Below are positions 26,101 to 38,124 of a stretch of DNA of 64,000 bases, in pieces. Both the position numbers and the translations under genes were made by a program. Each line of letters begins with the position of its first letter. The first letter of the stretch is position 1. The DNA lies in contig CM031858.1 in assembly GCA_018697195.1 (NCBI GenBank), positions 82,095,133-82,159,132 of the forward strand, given 5' to 3'. The notes beneath the pieces are model-generated. The model was not told where the DNA came from, made no database searches, and saw only the letters and a program-made list of their open reading frames with translations. The DNA is from Certhia americana (taxonomy: Eukaryota; Chordata; Aves; Passeriformes; Certhiidae).

Positions 26101-26499
26101 CAGACACTCAATAGCTTTTTCTGTGCCTGAATCGCTAAAAAGTTCTTAAGGACTATCCCTGCTGTCCCACAATAAATAGGAGTTGGATGACTTTTTTATC
26201 GGAACTAACTCAGAACAGCTATCCTCTGGACAAGTTGCCTGCCAAGGTGACCTTTTTTAAAGATGCAGTCCCCTTTGATGGAAAATGTTCCAGATTAGCA
26301 AGAATGATCATATTTCTTCACTGGTGAAGCCCTTAAACTGACAGCCTTTGGGCTGGTGGTTTTATACTGCCTGACTCTAAATCTCCAGCAGACTAAATCT
26401 CTGAGGAGTTTTAGCCCAAAAAGTTTTTGAAAAAAGAGATAGCAGAGTAGTGCTGCCTTCTAGCAAAATATGCATACACAAACCAGATGAAGCATGTTT
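26101..26499. other. Unique sequence, no gene seen
   Basis: No recognised repeat or exon between the ancient LINE and the AT-rich dyad block. Confidence 0.5.
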
Positions 26500-26850
26500 A
26501 AAGAGTTTCCACAAAATAACACTAGCCTAGGCATGCTTAACACCTTTAAAAATTATGCATGAGCTACAGGGAGGCCATGTCATCTTGCTGTTCAGAATGT
26601 TTGCCATGTCTTAAAAAGACAAAATATCCCATGTGCATTTTAATTGATTAAACAATCCATAATAGCTTCAAATTAAAATTCTCAACTTGCATTAATTCTT
26701 GAAATTATTAATGCTATTCATAGGCTCAAAAATATTATTCTACAAAAAAATCCCCAGACTTATGAGCTAATCTAAATTAAAACACGCTGTTTGCATTATT
26801 CATGTTGAGAATTTAATTTTATTTCAGTGGGATTATTCATTACTGAAAAG
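26500..26850. promoter_or_regulatory. AT-rich block with homeodomain-like sites and a long dyad; possible conserved element
   Basis: The block is rich in TAAT-core words: TAATTGATTA at 26641-26650, ATTAAT at 26691-26696 and again at 26707-26712, and TTTGCATTATTCAT near 26790. It contains a 17-base imperfect inverted repeat (26670-26686 against 26804-26820) and, nested inside, a perfect 8-bp hairpin (26689-26714, arms GCATTAAT/ATTAATGC). This texture is typical of conserved developmental non-coding elements, but conservation cannot be judged from one sequence. A remnant of an AT-rich DNA transposon is an alternative explanation of the dyad. Confidence 0.3.
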
Positions 26851-28554
26851 ATTGTGAGTACAATCACTGGACTACAACTGCAGTTACTGCTCCCCAGTCT
26901 GAGCCTATTCCTGTCCATCTGCTTACCCACTCATGGCTTTTTACTATGATATCTGAAAACCTCCTTCTTTGTTACTTGCTAGTATTGTCAGATATCTGGT
27001 GAAAGATACCATACTTAAAAAATAAATAAAAAGGTACAATTACAGATACAATCAATTTTTCAAACAAGTGTTTGTTGTCTTCTGAAAATCAGAAGCATCC
27101 TGGTAGCACACATTCAGAGTATCAAGGCTAGAACTATTTTCTTTAGAAGTGCACTCATTACGTCTCTAACTAATTTATGTAACCTAAATCTCTGTCACTC
27201 TGTGACCATGATTTAAGCAAGCCTTCTTTCTTGAGGTGTCCTACAACATCCACTGTCTCTACCTCTTTTCCTCTTTTCTCCTTAAACAATATTTCACTTT
27301 CTCTGGAAGATGTCAGTGACAAGATAGCAGAAGCAGAAAAACATTGTCACGTTAGAGAACAAAGGTATAAATTCTGCAGTGCTACATACAGCTTGATTTT
27401 TTTCAGAGACTATCTCAATGAAGATCTGTAGTACTCCTTTACCCAGGGAAAATTACATCCTCTACTTCCACCCATCCTGTCTGCCTCATATTAGGACCAT
27501 GTTAGGTTCTTGGTCACTATGCTCTGAATATGTCCATTAGCACTGAAGGTGCACACTTGAGAAGCTGAGAATCAGTTCTTCAACACTCATCTATAATTCC
27601 ACTTTAGCCATCTCTTTTCAGTTCATGGCAGGGTTCACCTTTTATTTCTTGGCCTCTGAACAGAACTAGCTAATTACCAAAGCAGCATGAGGCTGGCATG
27701 ATTGATAGATAACACCCCATGAGTGAATAAAAAGCTGCATTTTGAAAGGATAAAACAATAAAGATGTTTCAACAAGAAGATAAACAGCAGGCTTCCAGCA
27801 GGGGGTGTTAAAAGGTTCCCAGAACATCACACCAGAATGGGGTTTTGTCATGTGGCTTCACAAGCAGTGACAGTCTCAGCTCAGGGTATTTGATTGGCTC
27901 TAGCTCAGGCATTCAACTTGTGAAGCAACTGGTATTCTGAGAATACCACAGTAGAAGGGGGCAGGTAACAGATATACTGCCAGAATTGCTTGAAAAAATA
28001 CTTGTAAGTTTTCTGGAGGCACTTGGATAAAGGAGACGTGAAGCAGAATTAAGTGTTCAGTGCACTTACTCTTTGTACCTACTTGGATGTGGATAAAGAA
28101 TAAATTTGAACTGAGTCAACTGACAATATCATACCTAAACCTGTATATAGAAAGAAGGTATTGTTATTTCTGCATATAGAAGTATTATATCCATTAAGTA
28201 CAGCTTTTTGCATAGTAACTTAAAGCAAGTTTAGTAATTTTAATAAAAGCTTTTATTTGTCTGGAACAAGGATTTTATTAGGAGTTTCTTCATGGTGATT
28301 TTATTGCTGCTTATCTCTTGTAACAGGCAAAATAAACTGAATTTACTAATACAAGATGGCAAAGTCATCACAAGTTATATGTTGCCACTCTATTCAAAGC
28401 TGTATTTACAGAACTGTTCTATTCCTCCTTAGTTATATGACAAAGAGTAAATTTCAAATAAATTATTAAATCCAAAACCAAGTTCTACCATTACAGTCAA
28501 TTTATCAAACATTTTATCTTCAATTTTCTGCTGTGCCATAATGCCTGTAAAAAT
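26851..28554. other. Unique sequence, no gene seen
   Basis: No recognised mobile element. A 7-bp hairpin with a 3-base loop is at 27931-27947 (GGTATTC/GAATACC). Open frames are 66 codons or shorter. Confidence 0.55.
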
Positions 28555-28594
28555 GTGAGTCCCTTCCAATTCCAGATATTCTCTGATTCTATAA
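28555..28594 (+). mobile_element. CR1-type 3' tail remnant, plus strand
   Basis: About 40 bases, GTGAGTCCCTTCCAATTCCA followed by GATATTCTCTGATTCTATA, match the extreme 3' end of CR1 or of a CR1-tailed SINE. Upstream sequence is not recognisably CR1, so this is either a strongly 5'-truncated copy or the surviving end of an old one. Confidence 0.65.
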
Positions 28595-31500
28595 AGTTTT
28601 CTGTGATATTTTGTGAATGGAAATAAATACAGAAAGAAGTTTCTATATGTTCTTATTTATCTTGATAAACTTAAATCATTATTTGGTCTGACATTAAATT
28701 TATCGGCTACACCATAATGAATATTTTGTGGCTTGCAGGACAATCTTCTCTGTCAAACTGTAATAGTATAAGACAATCTATCTTGGTTCATTATATTACA
28801 ATAATTGTATTTATCATATTATCACAGCATATAAGAATCATGCAGTGGGCCAGTAGTCATATTAAATCACAGTACAGATTCCATTTTGGAAGATTATTTT
28901 CTGATTTTGTTAAATGTGTTACAGGAAAACTACAGATCTGAAAATATAGCTCTGGGGAAATAAACACTCCTTAGAAGCCTGGTGGTTTATTCAAGGCAAT
29001 ATTAAATTTCTATATAACTTGCATCTCTGTGAATAAACAGAATTATTTTGATGATTCACGGAGGATTGGCAGTAGTGCTTCAAACACAAATGTGAAAAAT
29101 GAAATTGAGGCAAACTAAAACCATGAAAAAGAAAATGTCTTGTGAATGTTATTATCAAATGTTATGTTGGTATAATTTATAACTGCTATAATTTATAACT
29201 GTGTACACAGGACTGAGTTAAAAAAACTCAACTAAATTTCTTCTGTTTATGGTAATTCTGGAAAAAAATATTATAGGTTGCTGCAATATCACAAAGCCCA
29301 TTTGCTATTAAAGATAGATTTCCTGTTTTGAAGACCACTCAAGTGCAAATATTTGCTTTTCAAAGTGCTTTAAAATGTTAAGTCACATCAGTTCAACATA
29401 TAAATGCAGAAATAATTTTGCTTAAGCACTTTGTCTTTCTAAAGAGAGAAGAAATATACTGAGTTAATCGCTTCATCCAGCCTCAAGAGCAGGTCACATC
29501 CAAAACTGTATTTGATGAGACATCTCAGTGTTTATTTCATGTTCTCTGTATGGTGCCAGCTTACCCAAGAAACACTACATCTCATATTTGATTTTGAAAT
29601 TGGAGTAATAATTTACTTGTTAAGAGCTAAATATTATTCTTTGTCCAGTGTATCAGGCTACTAAATCTTAGGCAGTCTTCATGCTGTTTCATAGATTTCC
29701 TGCCCAACCTTTAGTCAAAAGCCTTGGTGGAAGTATCCTGGATATCAAATTGCTCCTTTTCATTAGCAAGAGAAAAATGCCAGAAAGTGGCTTCTGCGCC
29801 TCGTATTACCTGAGCACAAAATACATATTTTTAAGAGATACCAAGTTCAAGGATGAGGAGCCTCTCAAAACAAGCTCACTTGGATAAGGAGGAAATTTAT
29901 ACTCTAACTGGAGTTCCTGCTACTCTATCATCTGTAATGTCTTAATGTTGCCGTCGAGACAGGGCTACCGAAGACATCAAGGAGAACCAAACTAAAGCCA
30001 GAAGAACAGAATGAGAAAAAGTAGAGGCTGAAGAAGGAGCAGACATCTGATACATATTGCTTTATACCAACTGGACCCATAAGCATTTCTAAAAATAATG
30101 GGGTTTGTATGTTAATGTTTGGAATGCAAATACAAGCAGGCAAAGATTTCATTCCCACTTCCCAATATTTTCCTTTCAAACAAAAAAATTTCAGGTATAT
30201 CCTTTTTTAGACTTTAAATAAAAAACTTGTAAATATTAAGTGCCTAGATTCATGTGGTGTCTTGGATTGAAAGAAGTATTATTTTATTTGCACATAGTGA
30301 ACCATGAAATAACAACTTAATTTAAAAGATATACTGTTTTTGAAAATTGCAGAATATGTAACATTTAGAGTAAGGTGAACAAACAAATTTACCCTGCCTA
30401 TAAGAAAAACACAATAAAATTTTACACTGTTTTATTCTTCAACATAGTCACTGATCACTGTCAGCGGGTTAAAATAAAATTTGAATCAACAGATTAAATC
30501 AGTTCAACTATTCCCCCCTCTGTCAAAAAAATCCCTGTTAAACTGATCTGTTTTCATATAATTATACCATTCAATTTTATTACCTTGCCTTATATTAGTT
30601 CCAGGAGTTCAAAGGAGGTTTTGGAACTCCTAAATAAGATTTAGCATATAATACAAGACTTTATCTTGAAAAGTAGGAGTCCTTATTTCACCTTCCAAGT
30701 GTGAAGTTTGGACACAAAAACCTCACAATGGTCATTAAACCATAAATAATTTTCTTTCTTTTTCAGTAAAGCTCACATTAGCTCTGTTCAAGGCTAATCA
30801 ACAAGTCTGATCACTTCTTACCAACTCAAAGACTTCTGAAAGGTTATCAATAGTATTTGCGAGAGTATATACAGTAGAAAAAATATGTGAATTATTATAA
30901 ATTCTTAATAATAGGCTTAAAAATCATGACCACAATTATACTTCATCATAATACATTCTTTAGAATTCACAGATTTACCCTACCATCTTTCAGCTCTCTT
31001 CTAATAAGTGCTAACAACCCCTTATTCCAAAGCCTTGTGCCAACTCTACACCTATAAATCACTGACCTGATTGAGACTCACGATGTCACTGGAGATAGTC
31101 TACATGGCATAGGAAGCTAAGTGAATAATTAGTTTTTTGAGACTTGTCTTATTGCAATCACTAAGACTTCAACTGCTTCTTGTGATGGTTCCTGCCAGAT
31201 TCAAGATAACAAAATCAAACATGTAGAGCAGACAACAAAATTTAATTACTGCAGTCCCAGTCTTCCCTTTAAGAACTATTTGCATTTCCCTCGTGAGACT
31301 GCTAAGCACAAAATTCTTTCTTTCTATGGTATCTTTTATTATTCAAAATTTCTTTGCCTTAGTTTTTATGTTTGTCCTCAAAGCAAATCCTAATGCAACT
31401 GGTGTACACAATCTTGTACTGTAGTACAGTATTCAAAGTTAGAAGTTTTCATTTTTTTCCTTCTTTTTTCTTCCAATACTGTTCGCAATGGTTTCTCAAT

Positions 31501-34173
31501 TGACAAGTCTAAAAATTCTGAAATCTACTCCAGCAAATCTATGCTTCACAGTCTTGAAAGAAAATTAATATCATCTCTTAAGTTTCAAAAAGATACTTTT
31601 AAAAATAAACATTCAAATTGAAACTTCTTTAGGTAAATTAAGTTGCTAAACATTATTCTATGCATTTTTGCCTTCAAGAATGTGTTCCAGAACAGCTTGT
31701 GTTGAAAACACTTTTCCTTTTCTCTCTTCTTTTTAATGTACATTCTTTCCAAAATAAATACTCCACAACTTATCAGATAAGATATTTCAGCTAAAAAATA
31801 ATGGGTTGATGAAGTTATGAGAAAGGAAAAATAGGGTCAAAAAGAAAATGCAAACTCCCATATAAACAACAGCTCACTGCTGTGATGTTGCATTAGAACA
31901 AAACAGTTGTGTATTTCTACTGTGACAAATACTGCACTTTCTGCCATGACTGTTTTTTCAGCATTTAAACATTATGAATTCAAAAGCTGTCTCTCACTAT
32001 CTGGAAAGTTGTGCTGCAGCACCATTTTAAAATAAATTTAAAAACTCCCAATACTGCAGTTGGCATATTCATTACGGCTTAATATCAATAATCTCAACAT
32101 AATCAGTGGAAAATATTGGTACCATTTAAACATTTCACTTCTCTTTAGAATTTTTTTCAAGATAGTTGAGTACAGCACCAAAAAAAAAAAATATTCCTTG
32201 GGGAATACTGCTTCATTGAACACATAGCTATATTAAAGGCTTCTAAAGAGGTTTAGCAGCCTGTCTTCTATTTAAGGCATAAGAATGTGGAAACCTATAT
32301 TTATGAAGCATCATTGCCAGAGAAGTTAGGATCACATTAAATAGAGTTTCTTACCTCACAATTAGTTTCAAAAAATACTTTCATTGATTAAGCCTACATG
32401 TCAAAGGGATAGTAGAAAACCATATTAAATAACAATTTTAATGTAAAAATTATTAAATCCCTTCAGTTTGGTCTGTACCAGTAGCAAGAGAGCTATCCAG
32501 AAGTCATTAATGGGGAAGCATAGCTTCAGCTTCAGTGATTACAGAACTGGGAAATACAGCTTATCCTCTGTAGCAAATTTATTTCTGACTCAGAAGCAGA
32601 AACTTTATAAAAAATGCATATGAAAAATATCTCCTTTCAGAAAAAAAAAACCCCAACATGTTGGTTGGCCAATTCCACATAATTTTCACATTAGCAATTC
32701 ACTGGTTCCAAGGGATGCTTGTGAGAAGCTCTGAAGCTAATATTAGGCTGAAGCCTAATAAAATACTTTAATTTAAATCTTTCTTTGTTCTGAAATTCAC
32801 AATATCTCGTCTCCATAAGACAGTCATGAGAAAAGTTGAGGAAATGAAAAACTGACTGGTAAATAAAAGCAACAATATGCATTTCCTAATTACTAAAGGA
32901 ATCATCATCTACCCATGTGTATACACTTTGCAGTGTATTCAAAAAAAGTGTTTACTAGTTCTTGAAAGAGAGCACTTGCATAAGAGTTTGTTATGCAATG
33001 TCTAATTGGAATTTTTCAGGGAAAATAGCAGAAAATCCAGTATTTACTACTACATATTGGGGCAGGTGGACCCTTCAGAAAAGAAGAGGAAAATACTTTT
33101 TGCCTGGAGATATCCACTAACAGAAGTTTTTAGAGTGCAGTGAGAAATGAGACCTTCCCAGGAGTACAGTTTACAGATTGCAACAGGTAGAGATTTCTTC
33201 AAAGGAACAAGGAGCAGGCTCACCACGAGTCTTCCAAAGGGTTGGAAGGACGGAATTCCTGATTAGACATAGAGTGTGTTCTGCTGCCACCTAGGAAAAC
33301 ACTGGTTTAAAACTTTTAAAACAATTCCAGACATAGGATATTTCCTGCAAAGGCAATACAGAGATTGTCCATTATGCTAAATTCTTTTGTCTTCTTCAAG
33401 TGACTTTGTGCTTTCTCTCTTTTAGAAACCCACATGATCTGTTGCTGAATAACCCCTGGGTTTTAAAACCTCTCTAGTGTTTTGATGTGCGCAGAGTAAG
33501 GGATGAGTTTAGCGAACTTAGCTTGAAGTGCTGGCACAAAACCATTCAACACAAAGCTTACATTATTTTTCTGAAAATCTTTCCTCAAATATGTCATTTA
33601 TAGTCTATGGGATCACATGATTACCAGGTTGTGGTAATTTAGGTAATTTAGGTCTCTAGTTCTCCGCCTTGTCCTTCCCCCAAAGTTTATGATGAATTAT
33701 ACAGTATAAGGCAAGAGAATATTTCATCCACATCTAAGAAATGAAAAACTGTTCCAACATCACTACAACAAACTCAATAATTCTCTTACAAAAGGCAAAA
33801 TCTTTGAAGAGCTAAGGTACCCAGGGGAAGTGCTGGAGAGATCAGAGGCACCTGGTGCGTCCTGGGTTAACTGCTAACTGACAGTTCTGCAGCTATATTT
33901 CTGATAATAGGAAAACAAAGTCCCAAAGGGATCTGTAGGAAAAAAAAAGGAAAAGAGAAAAAAGGATAAAATCCCTCTTGAACTCAAAGTTATCGGTTGC
34001 AGGTTTGAAAGGGAAACTTCCCACACCTTCTGCCAATTACTGTTACAACAACTAAGGGACACCTCTGCATGGTTAAAAGATATTCACTATTTGATCATAC
34101 AGGATACTGAGTAATATTATTTATCTTTGAAGTTAAAATCTACCCTTCTTTCCCTCTCTGATCCTCAGTCTAG
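28595..34173. other. Long AT-rich unique stretch, no gene seen
   Basis: About 5.6 kb with no recognised repeat body. Small features are a 16-base-period duplication at 29171-29201, a 9-base direct duplication near 33635-33652 and several short A or T tracts. No open frame above 83 codons. Confidence 0.55.
29171..29201. repeat. Tandem duplication, 16-base period
   Basis: TATAATTTATAACTG occurs at 29171-29185 and again at 29187-29201 with one base between. Confidence 0.9.
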
Positions 34174-34572
34174 GTGATGCCACAGCTGACAGCTCCTAAA
34201 ACGGCCAGGATCAGGATGAAAAGTCTTCCAGCCTTTTCCTGTGGCCCTTCAGGACCTGAGAAGGTCCTACAAAATTCTGTGTCAGCAGAGCAAGACTTCT
34301 CAGGTCGGAAGCAGAACTACTGCCTGCACATGGGGGAGGCAGGGGCGAGCACTTGGTGGGGCTCACAGCAGTCCCTGGAATGGCCCATGATGGACAAGGC
34401 CACAGCACAGACAACAGCCTGTCTCTGTGCTCCTTCCCCCGTGTTTGTCCTCCCCATTACAGCTCCTGACCACTCACCCCCTCTCCAGGTCTCAGCTGCA
34501 GCAAGGGTGGATTCACAGCTCTGGAAAGATCACCCCAGTATAGTCATAAGAAAGCTCACAACTATTTGCTGA
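34174..34572 (+). other. GC-richer segment with an uninterrupted 132-codon frame, not supported as a gene
   Basis: The frame stays open for 132 codons in a segment that is clearly more GC-rich than its flanks. A pyrimidine tract ending CCTCAG lies just before it (34142-34168), resembling a splice acceptor. The predicted product is low in hydrophobic residues and contains no domain, signal peptide or repeat I recognise. A shorter minus-strand frame (34211-34414) overlaps it. Elevated GC alone lengthens open frames, so this may be chance. It may also be part of a terminal exon or of an unrecognised repeat. Confidence 0.2.
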
Positions 34573-34585
34573 ACCATTTTCAGGC

Positions 34586-34735
34586 CTTTTTCTTTTTTTT
34601 CTTTTTTTTTTTAAATGTTGGTTACTTTCAAGTGCTGTTTATTTCTTACTGATTATTTCTTTGAATACATAAATTTAAGAATTAATATAAAAATTTGGGT
34701 ATTGCAACCCAGCTCTTAGTTTTTCCTCATTTCTC

Positions 34736-34768
<33 letters not shown>

Positions 34769-34816
34769 AAAAAAAAAATTTGTAAAAAAAACCTAACCTT
34801 TATTTTTTTTATATTT

Positions 34817-34849
<33 letters not shown>
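34586..34849. repeat. Cluster of T- and A-homopolymers
   Basis: T-rich runs at 34586-34612 are followed by 28 A (34740-34767), ten A (34769-34778), a T-rich spacer, and 27 A (34823-34849). The two long A runs, facing the same way, could be stacked poly(A) tails, but no retroelement body was recognised upstream. Confidence 0.85.
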
Positions 34850-34852
<3 letters not shown>

Positions 34853-35503
34853 AAATAGTGAATATTAAGCAAAACCTAACTGCTAAGAGGTGGAAAATTT
34901 GGAGAATAAAATTATTAAGCAAATAGTGCTCATGAGTTCACACTGACAAAATTTCAAAAGATAATGCCTGCGTTTATTTGGCACCCAGCAGTAAGCTGCC
35001 AGGGGAAGACACATAGCAAAGATCAATTTATGGATTATCTCATTACAAGGTGTCCTTCTGAAAGAAAAAATGAAATTTTTATCTATATTAATCTAATCAA
35101 GGCAGATACTACAGAATTAAAAACCTGATGTAGGCTAAGAAGTGAGTCTATGTAAATAAACACATTTAAACAAAATATCTGGAAATTTGGCACTCCCCTT
35201 ATTAAGTTCTTTGTTTTTCTTAGAAAATCAGAAATCATGTGGCACACAGGTATTACATCCTTGAATCTCCTTTGTGCCAAGGTGTTTAAGGGTGGGTGTT
35301 TAAGGAAGGGCCAAGGTGATCATGACTTCCTAATGGGAACGTTAAAGCACAGGCTGCAGTTTTCTCTACTGGCAACCCCATGTCCAGTGACTACCAAACT
35401 AATATAATGAATGCTCATTCATTAAATTCAAATTTGGTTTAACAGGTTCTCATAAGTTCTGCCCCCATCTCAACCTTTCTTGCCTCATGTTGGATGCTAA
35501 AAA
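34850..35503. other. Unique sequence, no gene seen
   Basis: AT-rich spacer before the minus-strand LTR. The only structure seen is a short near-duplication, GGTGTTTAAGG, near 35280-35307. Confidence 0.5.
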
Positions 35504-35682
35504 TGACAGTTTTGGTTTAAGCCAGCAGAAAGATAAACACGACACAACCTCTCGCTTGCTCAGCCTTCATCCCACCATCTCTACCTGCCCCTGCTGGGAA
35601 ATGTGAGAGGGAAATGGAGGATAAAAATTAAAATTTGTGGCTTGAAATTAAGATAATTTAGTAGGAGAGAAAAGGAAGAGGG

Positions 35683-35713
<31 letters not shown>

Positions 35714-36076
35714 TTTGAATATATAGAACAAGTGATATACTATGGAATTGCTCACCACCCACCAACTGGTGCCAAGCCAAGCAGCTGCCCCCCCATCCAG
35801 CTTTCCCACTAGTTTATAAACTGGGCATATGGTATAGAATATTCCTTTCTCCAGTTTGGGTCAGCTGTCCCGATCGTTCCGACTTTTGGCTTCTTGTGCT
35901 CCCCAGCCCTCTTGCTGGCAGAGTGCAAGAAGCTGAAAAGTCCTTGATTTTGTTTTAGCACTATGTACCAACAATTAAAGCATAAGTGTGTTGTCAACAT
36001 TATTCATATCCTGAATCCAAAACATGGCGCTATATCAGGTATCAGGAAGAAATTTATACCAGACAAAACCAGGACA
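35504..36076 (-). mobile_element. Solo LTR of avian ERVL type, minus strand
   Basis: Read on the minus strand it starts TGTCCTGGTTTTGTCTGG at 36076. It passes CAAGGACTTTTCAGCTTCT near 35945, a TATA-like TTTATAAACTAG near 35817, GGTGGTGAGCAATTCC near 35755, then a (TAT)n tract, and ends near 35504 with TTAAACCAAAACTGTCA. I recognise this layout as a widespread avian ERVL LTR in which the TTATTATT tract is a normal internal part. No retroviral internal sequence adjoins either end. The flanking five bases do not match, so the ends are approximate or the target duplication has decayed. Frames at 35809-36216 lie mostly inside the LTR and are not genes. Confidence 0.9.
35683..35711. repeat. ATA trinucleotide microsatellite inside the LTR
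   Basis: About nine and a half perfect ATA units. The parent LTR carries a TTATTATT-rich stretch at this place, so the microsatellite probably grew from it. Length is likely to vary between individuals. Confidence 0.95.
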
Positions 36077-36603
36077 TTACTACAATTAAGGACTTCCATT
36101 CGTCCATTTTTGAAAACTCAGAATTTAGATCTCCTTTTATTTCATCAGATGGAGAAAAGAATGTAGGATTTGAGTTAAAACCTCTAGAGAAATTAAGATG
36201 TGTTAAACCACAGTAGGTTAGAAATAAGTCTTTTGTTTTCTAAATGTCTTTAATAAGAAGCAGCATGTTTGCTGCCTGAGTAGCTTTAGAGGGCTAGTGC
36301 CCAAAAATCCAGATAAAATTAAGTGCTTAATAGACATAATTAAAAACACAGTACAATATTGATTTGCATTTTCTAGATAGAACAATTCACGTAAAAATAA
36401 GAAAGTATTAAGAGTACAAACAAGATAGAATAATTCATGCAAATAAGATAAAATTAGGGACAAAAATAAGATAGAACATGCACATACGTGTGCACTTGTA
36501 TGCAAAAAAACAATTTACACAAAATTACGCTGAAGCTGTAATGTTTTTCACATGTAATAAAAACTGGAATTAGAGGCCTGAGCAGTCCAGCAATGCCTAC
36601 CTA
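36077..36603. other. AT-rich spacer with degenerate direct repeats
   Basis: AGATAGAAYAATTCAYG-type words recur at 36375 and 36423, and a partial copy (AAAAATAAGATAGAACA) is at 36462-36478, giving a period near 48 bases. No repeat family recognised and no gene seen. Confidence 0.55.
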
Positions 36604-37078
36604 TTTACCCTTCCCTGCTGCTGCTTTGCTTTGCTTTGCTTTTGCTGCATGAATTCACAAAGAAGAAAAGAAGAACAAAAAGATGGAGAAGCTGCTGCTG
36701 CTGCTGCTGCCCTGCTCGGGTCTCCACACCAGAGAGAAAGTTTTGGGAGCTGCTGTGGTCCTGCTCGAACTCTATGCTAAAGAAAGGCTTGGGAAGTGCT
36801 GCTGCTTTACTTGCACAAAGCCAAGGAAGCAGAAAGAAGAAAAGAAGGAGGAAGGTGGCAGGGTTCCTGCCAGTCACCAGGGCTCCAACCACCCTGAGCA
36901 CCTGACCGAAGTCCACCAGACCCCTGCTTGCCACTCAGGATTCCTAGCTTCAGAGGCCTTGGAAAACTCTCACAGTTCTCCAAGGCTTCCCCTCAAACCA
37001 CTCCTGCCTGAGGCCTGCTGCGCGGGGGAAAATCCTAACAACCTTCTGAGGCTTTGCCCTGAGAGGGAATCTTTTTAG
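36604..37078. other. GC-rich island with GCTTT and CTG repeats and open frames on both strands
   Basis: It starts with GCTGCTGCTTTGCTTTGCTT near 36617 and has six CTG units near 36692-36712. The GC-rich body contains a hairpin with 8-bp arms GCCTTGGA/TCCAAGGC (36956-36986). The plus frame 36683-37078 (131 codons) has six Leu near its start, then Lys/Glu-rich and Pro/His-rich parts. The minus frame 36934-36605 (109 codons) has a hydrophobic stretch and six Gln. Neither resembles a known protein family to me, and both are shaped by the repeats. It may be an unrecognised LTR, an untranslated exon, or a composition patch. Confidence 0.3.
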
Positions 37079-38124
37079 CTAATATGAGCTCTGCCTTCAG
37101 ATCATTGCTTTAATAGACTGATGTTTTTATCTCATCAACAAATTTTAGTATCAAATGTAGTCTCCAGTAGAACAGCTCCACCCCAGCACAATGATAATCC
37201 ATGATCATAGAAAACAAAAAAGTTAACATAATTCAGTTGAAGAATTATCTTCAACTGATATATATATATATAATATGTATAACAATATTCTGTCTCCTGA
37301 AACATTTGCCTTTGCATGGCATATATGACCATAACTACATTCCTAATTTTAACCAAGACCACTATTTGAGTTATGTCTCATATCCTTTCAAGGATAGAAT
37401 CTCCAGAAAGTTAACATTTGGTGGGGAAATCAAAAGCATACTTTACTAGAGGTGGTTTCTAAGCCTTAGCTGATGGTGTATATATTCCCTGTCTGTCTCC
37501 TCAGGAAACCACAATACCAACACCAGAAAGAGGCCCTTAGGTGCAGCTACTGCTGTTACTCATATATACCAAGTAGTATATATTTCATCTTTAAGTATCA
37601 CAAAATGCTTTACAAATTTTTTTTGCAAAATTCTTTCATTCATCAACAAAAATGCTGCTCTTTTGGAAGCAGGAGATGATATTTTGTTCTGTTAGTACTA
37701 CAAACAATATTTAAGAAAGGATCTCCATAAAAACTAATTACAAAAGTGCTTAAGTTTTACTAATCTAACTGAAGTGAATATTTAATTAATAGCACTGAGA
37801 AAAAATTTTTAGCAGGATCAAGGAAGAATGAAAATTATTTCTGTTAACACCCAAGTTTGCCTTAAAGGATTCGTTTGATGTTGGTCATATTCAAGCTGAT
37901 ATTGCAGCCCAAGTGCGTATGCCCTAAGCATTAGATACTAAAAATCTAACAAAATGTGATAGCACAATTTCCTCTACGAAAATCATACAGTCATCTGTCA
38001 GAGTCTAGAATTATGAGGAATATCTCTTTGCATGTTTGAGAGATTTTAGAATCGCTGACAAACAGTGTTTTTAACCTTTGTTCATGGAAAAAGGGCTTTT
38101 AGGCTCTGAAATGAAGCAGGGTTT
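37079..38124. other. AT-rich unique stretch, no gene seen
   Basis: It contains a TA tract at 37259-37272. Open frames are 82 codons or shorter and unrecognised. Confidence 0.55.

Noticed and set aside
36605..36934. Minus-strand frame with a signal-peptide-like stretch and six Gln
   Set aside because: The hydrophobic stretch and the Gln run come from simple repeats (GA-rich and CTG/CAG); no domain, promoter or splice context supports it. The island itself is kept as a finding.
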